From the NCBI RefSeq assembly GCF_037975245.1, contig NC_092562.1:20407054-20471053 (forward strand): a DNA stretch of 64,000 nt, written 5' to 3'. Under the pieces are notes generated by a model that was given only the letters and a program-made list of their open reading frames with translations, did no database searches and was not told the origin of the DNA. Positions 8,659 through 20,600 of the stretch are shown one piece after another; position 1 is the first letter of the stretch; the number at the start of each line of letters is the position of its first letter. The DNA comes from Apostichopus japonicus (Eukaryota; Echinodermata; Holothuroidea; Aspidochirotida; Stichopodidae). The position numbers and the translations under genes were made by a program.

Positions 8659-11600
8659 GTTTGTGTTTTTTGAGCATGTCAGTTTTGACCGCATGTCGTG
8701 TACTTACTGTACGTCTGAGATTCCATGCTAAGGAGCTTAATTTTCTCAATTCTCCTCTCCAATATTACAGAGATCCCAATCAGCAGTGACAAATCCCAAG
8801 TATATGAAGCCAGTATCAATATTTAATGATCTGTGTTATTAATTCTCAAATAGAACGTTCACCATCAAAAGCATGTGTAGCAAACTTGAAGAATAAGTAC
8901 AGTATACATAGGATCAGACTTCATAAAATATCTTACCAAAGAAAAAATTTTACTTTATCAATCTCTTGCTCAAATGGAAACAAATATCTAGTCCTGTAGT
9001 ATAGGTTAAGAACCTGTCAAAGTCAGGCTGGTCTGGGTGTGGGTAGAACTCTCTGAAGTGAAGAGATGAATTTTCTAAGCAAACAGAGAGAGGAATGCTC
9101 ATGGAAACGTTAAAAATACTCTTGGTAAAAGTTCATGAAACCTTATATTTTATCTGTTAAAAATATATTGTTATCAGATGGTAATACTTTACTACATTAA
9201 ACAGAATTTTAAGCCTCTATGAGGTGTTCTGGTCCTTTCAAATATTTGACAAATTGTTAGCTAATTGCAGTAAATATGTATTCACAATGGCCCCCACCCA
9301 AACAAGTACTCCAATCAAATAGATACCTGTAGTGGCTTCTGAAAAGCTTCGTGTGTAAAAGAGAATACTGCACTTGCAGCTTACTGACACAGTTTAACCC
9401 CTAATATAAATACAGTAACTGAAATGTAACAAGAAGCAGATAGTGAATGTACAAAGTCTTGATAAAGAAAGAGAAAAAATGACACACACCCTCGTACCTA
9501 GGAAGCAAAGGAAACTCTGAAATTATTCCCCAAATGTAAAATACTGTAAAATCACAAAGTTAAACTAAACATGGGAAGTAAATCTGCAGTATCTGGTGAA
9601 CATGAGTAGATAAAACGAAGGATGAAAGGTTAGGGACGGACTGGCTTGTACAATGGAATTGAAAGAGTTAGTGGTAGGTTTGGGAATGGGGTTAATAAGA
9701 GTAACATGATCTTTATTCTTTTAACTCTAAATGTTAAAAACATTAAACTGGACAAACTGATAAGGTCTTTCTTTTTGTTGCGGTTGTCTCCCTACTTCAC
9801 CTTGAAGCCTGCCCAAAAGGCATTGGCTTGTGTGCAGGTAACAGTACTTAACATTATCTTTAAAGTTGAAAATTTAAAATAGATATAGAAATGTAACATA
9901 AAAGTGGTGTCCTTTGCGACTAACAGGAATTATGACTATACACTTTGGTTTTGCTCTTTCATCATGTACTCCAGCAGTCTCTCACTTCCCATCAACATAA
10001 GTTGACCATACAGGTTTAACTAAACATGGAAAGTAAATCTACAGTGTCTGGTGAACATGAAAAACACTCCCTTCCACACTCCGACAGAGGAATCATGTAT
10101 TATTCCGTCCATGCTCAGAACTACCTATACTGTACATCAAGTAGTCCATCACTGTCTCACTTCCACACAGAGGAATCATGTATTAATCGGTCTATGCTAG
10201 ACTACCAATACTCTGTCATGTATATCACAGGGATGTGCCCTAGATGGGCGGCACCGCCCAGCACTAAAAATTACCGTCCATCACTGTCTTAAAAATCGTG
10301 AATCCGCCCAGTACTATTTTCATCTAAAATCCTGAAATTCCAAAGAATATATTCAACATAAATTGGGCCTAGTCTATGCCAAAATCATACAGGTTAATAA
10401 TGCATCAGTTACGCATGCGAGAAACATTACTTACGGCTCTCAATCGGTCCCTTTGTAGAATCTCTTTGAAAACAAACTAATCACTTTTACCAGGTACGTA
10501 ATATATTTCACTAAAAAAAATTTAAAAATGTAAATTTTTAACAAAACTAGTACTTGTGTATGTGCTTAAAAAGCTACACAAGTGCCAGCATTGGGCATCT
10601 GAGCCCCCTTTAAAAATCGAAACATTTCTCAAAGGGGAGAGGGAACCACTTAGACCGCTCCCCCAGGACGGCGATCAGTATACCTGGCACTTATGAAATC
10701 CTGGGCACATCCCTGAATCATGTATATCAATGCTCATATGTATGTCAATGCGACAACCCTCATCTTCTTTTCTTCAGGTGTAAATGGAGTACAAGAACTT
10801 GCCACAATTGATCCAAGCTTTCAAGAGTTTGAGGAAACTCTCTTCAGTGAAGGTTCAAAGACTATGGAGCGATCAGTACAGACAGTAGAAGTCAACAAAA
10901 ACCTGGACAAACATATCAGGTCTTTTTTGTTGCAGATGTCTCCCTACTTCACCTTGAAGCCTGCCCAAAAGGCAATGGAATGGCTTGTGTACAGGTAACT
11001 ATGACAATATCTTCATTTAGTATGTATACTTCTTTCTTTCCTGCTTAAAATGTCATGTGTTTTAAACTTGCTTTTCAAATGTCTCATTTCCTAATTTTCT
11101 AATGTACTGAACACTGTCCCAAGAATAGAGTTACCCTAAAGTGGTTATTAAAGCTGTTGCCCATGCTAACCATCAACTAAACTGGCTGCCTTTTTGGCCT
11201 GATGAATGTAGTCAATGCAATCCATGTCTTTAAACTTGAACATTCTTTCTAGCAATGGGATTATAGTGGGAATGAGTTGTCTTTCTTTCAGCACCATTTT
11301 CTACGTCTCTCTCTTTAATCTTCTTACAGGTTTGGGATTCATGAATACAACATTAACGATGTAATGATGGCAATTATGCCCTACCATACTACCAAGGTCT
11401 TTGTCAGGGTTGTACAGATCATTGATCTGTCATCGAAATCTCATCCATGGAACTGGCTGAAACCTATACAGGTAGGAACCGCCATTTGATGTTACAAAGG
11501 CCCTATAGTAATATAGTTTCAAAAGAACTCCACAAATTTATGTTAACCCTGGCCACCTGCATTTTTTTATCAGTGTCCATCAACACTGTATGTATATTAT

Positions 11601-14600
11601 TGTAATTTTTTTTTTTTTTTAAACAGATTAAAATTAAGAGATTTTTATTATCCCGAGGAAGAACTCTATACAAGTAACCCATTATACGAATCCATTTCAA
11701 ACTAATTTTGATGTAACAATTTATTTCTTGTTTGAATAAGGCTAGAGAAGCAGACTTTAGAAATGAGCTGGATTAAACATTTAAAATTGACCTGTATTGA
11801 TTATTTATGTTCTCAAAGATGCAGCATGTGGGTCACGTGCAGCCGCAAGTGAGCATGAGGCTTCGAAAACCCTTAAATGTGGTCTGTCGAATCCCATTGC
11901 AAGGGAAACGTGAAATATGTGTTTTAGGGGCTGGTTTATATGACCTACTTGTGGTGGAACATTCAACATAACAGATTGAAACAATGCACATATTAAACTT
12001 GATGATCTAGTTCCTATATGAATTTAAAATCTCTAAAATATCTTTGCTTTCAGGAGACTGGGGTATCACTCTCTAGAAGTACAGTACTGACTCATTGCTG
12101 GAAAGATCCAGGGTTCCTTCAGTTTGTGTGTAATATGGTGCCTTATGCCATAAAGGTATTGTATGGCAGTTTCTGTCGTAACTTTCTATTTCTTTTTGTG
12201 TCAAGGTTCTTTGTGCCGTGCTGCTGTGGCTATCGAGCATTGCTTCTTGAGAACAAGAGCATTTAATTAGCATATTTGCCATAGTGATTAGTGATACAAA
12301 CAAGACCATTGCCAGTGTTTTACTATTGTTATCATGACCTCTTAAGTTTCTTGAGACTTTCTTCGAAGGAGTAATAAATAACCTTGAGGTGACTCAGTAG
12401 GCGTTATAAAAGCTTAGATTTTTTTCTTAAATAGTTTGGAAATTTTATGTTGTATCAAACTAACACGCTATTTGTTATCAACATAAGCCCTTTTTCTTTT
12501 TTCCCCGGAAGCTGAGCAAATTACCATTGCAAAATTTTGTCTCTGTCATTCCCTCTCTACTGAAATCAATGAGATATTCCTGTTAACCTTTAAATGTATT
12601 CATGGTATTGCGCCACACTACTTGGGTGAACTTGTTCAAAGTTATACCCCAACTCGCCGTCTGCGCTCTAGCACCCAATCATTGCTCTCTATGCACCCTG
12701 TGTCCACTAAATCTTATGGTGAGCAATCTTTCCAGTACTCCTCAACCCTCCTTTGGAATAAACTCCCACTCAACATAAAGAATGTCGTGTCTGTGGAGAT
12801 GTTCAAAACTGTTTTGAAGACACACCTGTTTTCATTGTGATAATTGTTATGTTTACTCTTATTGTATATTGTGTACATATCTTTCACTTTCTTTTGTGCA
12901 GCGTGGCGAGACTTTATTGTAAGTTGCGCTATATAAGAACTGTTTATTATTATTATTCTGTTTTTTTTTTACCTACTCAAGGCGCACAAAGCTGTCAAGG
13001 GTAGGGATCCATCAAGGTCAGACTCTGCTCTCCGGATCATGTTTTCCTTCTACGCCTCCACGGTGATAGGGGCCATGGAGCATGGGAAATCCATGAAAGA
13101 GCAGTTCCTGGCCACCTTGGTGCCATTCTTGATGAAGGGTTTGAAATCGTCCTATGTGGACTACAGAGTGGCCTCTTACATGGTACTCAGCCAGATGTCT
13201 GCCCAGGCTACATTGGATGAAAGATTACTGCTGCCCATTATGGACACTATGTGCAAGGTAAAGATGGTGGCTTTGAAAAATAAGAATTCTCTCTGATAGT
13301 AATAGATGCATTGTGAAAACATGGCAACTTGTGATTCTCTGATGCAGAGTTTACAATAAAGGGTCTAATCTGAGCTATCTCTTAGGTCACTGCTGTCTTT
13401 CCTCAACCTAATTTTTCATGGTTTTTCATAGTTTTCATGGTATTAGATAATTTTCAAAAATTTTCTCAGAACCGTTTGTTAAATTAGCTATTCAAACACA
13501 AACTTTCCTGGGATCAGTTAAGGGAGATGGTGTGGGGGATTGTTGGACAATGCTGCTATGTTATTTACAGCCAAAAGTAATACAAAAAACAATAATATAG
13601 CAGAAGCTTCCTACTCGCAATGTTTTATTTTCGAAAAGTTTGAAAAGAGAGAATGTCACCGTTTTCAACTTTCCTAGATGAATTTCTTGAGCAAAAACAT
13701 GTGATCACTTGATTTCAAAGTTTGATTACAATAGATGGTGATGATCTAGCCCTCCCCCTACCCTTTTATTGTTCTATCTGGGTAACCTCCCCACTCCCCA
13801 CACAAACACACATCTATCCCACACCTTATCGGCTAAATATTTGCTATTGTTTTCTTAACTTTTCAGAACAGCCACCCATCTTTGGAGGAAGATATGATCT
13901 CGTGTCTGGCAATCATTTATCAAACCCAAGATGTGAGGGAGCTTCAAGACAGGTGAGCTTGGAAGTCTACATAGCTCAGCCTCAATCTGAGACCAGTGGA
14001 ACGATGGAAATGATGATATTTGGAAATGGAAAGTTCCATCTATACTAATCTACTCTGAAAGTCGACTGAGCCATGGGGCAATGTTTTTACATCTTGAAAC
14101 TGAACATCTTGAAACTGATTACTTAGCCTTTATCCTTCCCTTGTGACCCTCCCTGTCCTTCCCCCCCCCCCATCTGGCCCTAGCATCATACCAGCTGTTG
14201 GAGACATTGCGATCGGAACAGTCTGCTATCTTTCAAGACAAACTGGTATTTACGTTAAAACGGGTTCTTGTTATTTTCAGTGCATTGACGACCATGTCTG
14301 ATTCGTCCAGTTTGCTGCCCTCTCTCAAGAAGCTGACCTCCACCAGAGACATCAATCCCTTCCTACTGGCCTTGCTCCGGAAGTTGGTCAGTGTATTGTT
14401 ATCCGAGGATGAGGAGATCACGGATAAATCACATGACAAGAAGAGGATGGAAGAATTGATGGAGAGGCTGATTGCAGAAATAAGTCTTGATAGGAAAATG
14501 TCACTATCGTTAATCAGGTAGATTCATCCTCGTCGACTCAATCGTTTGGATTGGACGGTGTATGGTACTGACATGGATGGAAAGGGGAAGGGGGTAGGAG

Positions 14601-17600
14601 AGGGATTAAGGAGGAGTAGGTGACAAGAAACACAAGGTTCCTGCAACTAACTCATGCATGCATGCATTGTAATCTTTGCCCCTGGAGGTGTTGTGAATCA
14701 AGCAGTCACATTTGGTGGAATAGTAGAGTGGTTCTGCACTAGTGATGATGGCTCCGTTCTTGTGTCCTCAGCTACAACAAAGGCCTTCTGAGCTGATATC
14801 CAAATATAAAATAAAAAAAGGAATAGTGGCCCTACCTGATCCACCTGTAGGTTGCTGAATAAAACAAAGGGCATACGATGTGAAAGTTCCCTCGATTTTG
14901 GATTTCACTGGGTAAGAGTGGGACATGATTTTAGGACAGGATGCACAGTAGGCACTGCTATTGTTTGATATTGCTTCAGTCTTGCTGCAGGGGATTTTGA
15001 AAAAACTGTTGCAGCTTTGGTTTTCGATACAGCTACTTTGACTGCTTGGCTAATATATACATGTTTGCTGGCTGCCCACACACACATCTGTGGAATTCCT
15101 GAAAGAGGTGTAAGAGGGGAACATACAGGCATCCATCCACCATGCGTCCCCCCCCACTCCCAGTTCATAATAATGAATTGTCGGACTGTTTTTATGCGCA
15201 GTACTAATATGCTCAGTGGAAACAATGTCAGACCCACTAGAAAAAGTTGTTTACCTTTAGTTATAATTGGGTGTTCTTCTTGAAATGCATCTATGTCATC
15301 TTACAACTCTTCTTTCTCTATTTTCTTTTCTTTTTGAAATTCTTTCTCTCCTTTTAATGACAGGTTTCTCTTGAAGATGATTTTGAAAAGGGATGATTCT
15401 CATTGGACGACTCCATTCTTCAGTTCCCTCATCAGCAATCTTGAGCGACAGTGAGTGGTTCAAAGCACTTAATTGCATTTTAGTTCTGATCCTAAACTGT
15501 TGTAAACTTTTACCATCAACTTTTCACTAAAGTCTACTGTATTTTTGTAATCAATTGAGTTGTGTTACACTGTGCTGAGTTGTGTTACACTGTGCTAAGT
15601 TGTGTTGCACTGTGCTGAGTTGTGTTACACTGTGCTGAGTTGTGTTACACTGTGCTGAGTTGTGTTACACTGTGCTGAGTTTTGTTACACTGTGCTGCTT
15701 TGTGTTACACTGTGCTGAGTTGTGTTACACTGTGCTGAGTTGTATTACACTGTGCTGAGTTGTGTAACACTGTGCTGCGATATGTTACACTGTGCTGAGT
15801 TGTGTTACACTGTGCTGAGTTGTGTTACACTGTGCTGAGTTATATTACACTGTGCTGAGTTGTGTTACACTGTGCTGAGTTGTGTTACACTGTGCTGAGT
15901 TATATTACACTGTGCTGAGTTGTGTTACACTGTGCTGAGTTGTGTAACACTGTGCTGAGTTGTGTTACACTGTGCTGAGTTGTATTACACTGTGCTGAGT
16001 TGTGTTACACTGTGCTGAGTTGTGTTACACTGTGCTGAGTTGTGTAACACTGTGCTGAGTTGTGTTACACTGTGCTGAGTTGTGTTACACTGTGCTGAGT
16101 TGTGTTACACTGTGCTGAGTTGTGTTACACTGTGCTGAGTTGTGTAACACTGTGCTGAGTTGTGTTACACTGTGCTGAGTTGTGTTACACTGTGCTGAGT
16201 TGTGTTACACTGTGCTGAGTTGTGTTACACTGTGCTGAGTTGTATTACACTGTGCTGAGTTGTGTAACACTGTGCTGCGATATGTTACACTGTGCTGAGT
16301 TGTGTTACACTGTGCTGAGTTGTGTTACACTGTGCTGAGTTGTGTAACACTGTGCTGCGTTATGTTACACTGTGCTGAGTTGTGTTACACTGTGCTGAGT
16401 TGTGTTACACTGTGCTGAGTTGTGTTACACTGTGCTGAGTTGTGTTACACTGCTGAGCTGAGTTGTGTAACACTGTGCTGCGTTATGTTACACTGTGCTG
16501 CGTTATATAACACTGTGCTGCGATATGTTACACTGTGCTGAGTTGTGTTACACTGTGCTGAGTTGTGTTACACTGCTGAGCTGAGCTGAGTTGTGTTACA
16601 CTGTGCTGCGTTATGTTACACTGTGCTGCGTTATGTTACACTGTGCTGAGTTGTGTTACACTGCTGAGCTGAGTTGTGTTACACTGTGCTGAGCTGATTT
16701 GTGTTACACTGTGCTGCGTTATGTTACACTGTCCTGAGTTGTGCTTCACTCTGCTGAGTTGTATAATTTGAGTTGTATGAGTTACTGCTGAGTTGATTAC
16801 TTATAAACTTTGCATTATATTGCATTGCACTGTAGCCCATTGCATGTATCTGTAAGCGAGGCCGATTACGGTAAATGTAGAGTTCGGAAGGATACAAAAA
16901 TATACTATGTACAACACTGTGAACTGTGCGTAACATATATTTAGTCAAAAGTACTATGTACAACACTGGATTCGTGCGTAACATATATTTAATCAAACAT
17001 ACTATCTAACACCTCGTGGCCAACTCTGCCAGCCTTCTCTACAAGCGAGCCAGGGCTCGCCGACAGCTAACATGCATCAGTGAACATACAGATTAAACTA
17101 TTGTTACAAAAATAAAGGGCATCATTCCTATATCGTCTTAGCATTTCGGATATGCAAATGAGGGATAAAGGTTAAGGGTGAGAGTTAACTTTATAATTGA
17201 ATAGAGTCGTTTGTTATTTCATTAAAAATATAGTGGGCCATCAGTCTTTATTATAAGATGTTACATATCCATTGAGGCACTGATTTGTTTCCATCATATT
17301 CGGCATAAAAGTGTTACACAAGAGCTTACTTACTGTATAAATAGACATTTGTTCTTACATCCATTGTATCTCTTTTTGACAGATACCCAGAGTCGATGGA
17401 TGAGGCCATCCAAAAACTGGCCTCAACGAAGCTAACCAATGAGAAAGAGAAGAAGCTACAGACATTTCTACACATGACGTCGTCTGGATGCAAGCACGAA
17501 GTAAGATAAATATATTCATAACAGAATCTTTCCTCGCTCACCTGTCTCCATACAATGTTTGCCCTCCAGTTTCTCGTTCACCTATGCAAATCGGTATTTT

Positions 17601-20600
17601 CATGCAGTTCTGTTACTATTTAGATAGGTACCTCTTTTAGCAAGGTTATTTTGCTGGGTTTGATGCCGATGTTGTCACCGCTTTATATCTGAACATGCCT
17701 CATTGTGTACTATTTCAGTTTATTATTAGTTTGGTCACTTTTGGTTTCTGTGACAACCATAACACGGGCAGTCACGACAGCAAGACCAAGTGTGTCTGTT
17801 TAGCGTGTTACTTTGATGTTTCAATAATAGAAGCAGCGATAGATGTCAAACTTGATGTGGTCTTGTATATTGAAGTTAAAAGAAGCTGTGTGTTGCTATG
17901 TTTGGTCAAAGGTTATTTCCACTCGGCAGAGGTCGGCAGGTAAAATCCCTGTAAACACGATACCCTGCCACAAGAAATGAAGCCAATTGTGGATCTCCTA
18001 GATATTGATGCTCAATAAATAATTACCAAATACAATCATCGTGGGGGAATATTTTACGTTGCGAATGCAATATTTTCTGTTGTCACCTGTGAGATGCCGT
18101 GTCAACAATTGTTTTCTTTCCCAAACAAAACAATAGAAAAAAAGAAAAGCCTTACCTGGGTATAAAAACATCAGAATCAGTTGCTATCTTAGGGAATCAC
18201 TGAAATAAGAAGGAAAAAAAAATGGTGTGGGTAAATGACATGTGAGAGCTTTATCATTGTCATGTCAAAACACGTAGGAATAGAAGACTTGAAATAACAG
18301 TCGGATGGGCCTCTCTCATATGTGTAACAGCTAAATTTATGAGCCTGTAGCTGTCTACTGTTACTGTTACCAAGGACCCGCAATTACTGGATTTGTTGAT
18401 ATGTTACGTTACAGTGAGCTGTAATAATCAATCTGGGGATAAAGCAGCAACAGTGTCTCCAATAGGAGAGATAAATTTTTCTAGAGAACGTCCATCATTT
18501 GTTGCACTCGACCTCACTTGATTCCTGTAACCAGTATTATTCTCCGTTTCCTGGCATTGATTTTATATCAAAAAACAGAACGGCAAGATTAATCCCGTAG
18601 GGCGCCAAGGAGATTAATCCTTAGGGCGCCAAGTCAGAAGTGCAGTCGTGAGATACAACACAAGATTCAAGGATTGATAAATTCCAAAGACGACTCATTC
18701 TCTCTCTCTCTCTTTATCTTGGCAGACTTGATTTCAGAATTTGTTTTTTTCTTAGTTCACCCTTCCCCTGACACATAAAGTTGATTCTGTTTTTTTTTTC
18801 TCTCCTTTTCTACCAGGTCTTGCCTGAAGTAGAAACTTCCTTAGTCTTGAGTCTAAATCACCCAAACAGTGAGACCAGGCGGCTTGCCGTTAGACATCTC
18901 CTCACTCTGAACCAGTCGGTAAGTATGCAGGGCAACGAGGGACACCCAATTAATAATAATAATAACGATAATAACAATCAGCAGTTATTTTGACGATGCT
19001 TTAGCGACCACAGTTGTGAGAGATACCCTCTAGGGCTTATGGATTGCAACTTACACGTAGTGTGGCTTCCAATTCAACATTTTAACTCAAATTTTGAATC
19101 TTTTCAAATTTTGAAAGTCATTTCAGATGGGAAAACCATACATTGCTCTTTTGATGAAAAACCCACTTAATAATGACTCGGCTAAGCCTCATTGCTTCAA
19201 ATGCCACCGCCTTTAACCACTCCGCCACTCAGAAATTTAGGAAGATTTAGATCAAGGCAGGTCTGATAATTGCCACAAAAATCCTATGTAACGAACACAG
19301 CGGGTCAAAGGTCACATGGAAGCCAGGATTTCTCTGATATAAAAGTCAAGGTTGTCTTAACTCGGTCATAGATTGGTAATGTATCCTCGTTGTTTGTAGC
19401 ATCCTTCTGAATTAATTACTTTATAATCTCTGTGATTGACAGTTGCTTCCTTTTTCTGTTTTTTTTTCCTGTAAAGGGAACTGTTGACTCAGAGTTTTTA
19501 CAGTCTGCTCTCTCATTGAGAATAGAAGACAGAGACCCCAGAGTTATCTTCGAAGTCCTTCAATTTGGAGAGGTAATATTCTTGTTACATTTGGTAATTT
19601 ACAACATTTATTTGGTCCTAGTATTCAGAAAAAGGGAGGAATATAGAGAGGGATGATATTTTCTTTTTTAGGGAGAGAGGGTTGGATGTGAGATGGAATG
19701 GTGGTGGTGAGGTTGAATTGCCTATAACTTTATTACTTATTCATATTGTTCATATTTATTTGGTTTCCATCATGCCAGTAACTTGGTGTACTTCCCGGTA
19801 ATATCAAATAGCAACCCCGCGTCCGTCAGCAAAGTGAATGATGAATTTAAATGCTTGCCATCGGTGTATCATAAGTTGTTGTACACGAGTTTCTGTCCAG
19901 AGTCATTAAGATGACACGAACCTCTGAGCTTTGAGACATCTCGATTACCTCTCTGTTATTTAAAAAGGAAATTTGAGTGTATGAGTTGCAACAAAATGTC
20001 ACAAAATTCCAAACGTGCGTATGAGGTCACTACTTGGACTCGGGCTCAATATGAACCTATGAAACACATGACACATTTGAAGGTTGATTGGGAAAGTAAA
20101 CAAAAGAAGCTTACACCCTTAGTAAGAATGTTGTTTTTTTGAAATTGCACATGAGAGAAATCTGGTATTTAAATCTGGTATATAAAATATGTTTACTAAT
20201 TTTAATATTGCAATATGACCAGCAGCTCCTTGAACAATTCATGGTTTCCTCTCTCTCTCTGCCTACATAGGATCTTTGCAATGTGCTGTCTCCAGAACAA
20301 GTTGCGATCAAATTAGAGAAAATGCTCTCCAAATGGCACCGTAGGACCAAGGGTGTTTGGTGAGTAAACATTCATGAATATATTCAAATGTTTGCTTAAT
20401 ATCCATTTAACTTTTTTTTGGTTGTTAACGTTGAAGAGAATATGGCTATGCATCAAATGTTAAATTCACCCAATTATTCACACTTGCGAACATCCATAGG
20501 AACTGATCTGGTTTGTATCTATGCAATGGACGTTTGTTTTGTTGCTCATGGAAATGCATAAAATTTCCTTTAGACTGTACCCTTACAATTAAGCCTAATT

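Noticed and set aside
14184-14280. An extra HEATR1 exon 14184-14245 followed by a 35-bp intron
   Set aside because: The intron would be too short, the frame gives no family similarity, and exon 6 joins exon 7 directly in the right phase.
15548-16765. CRISPR-like array
   Set aside because: Repeats are directly joined without spacers, in an animal intron.
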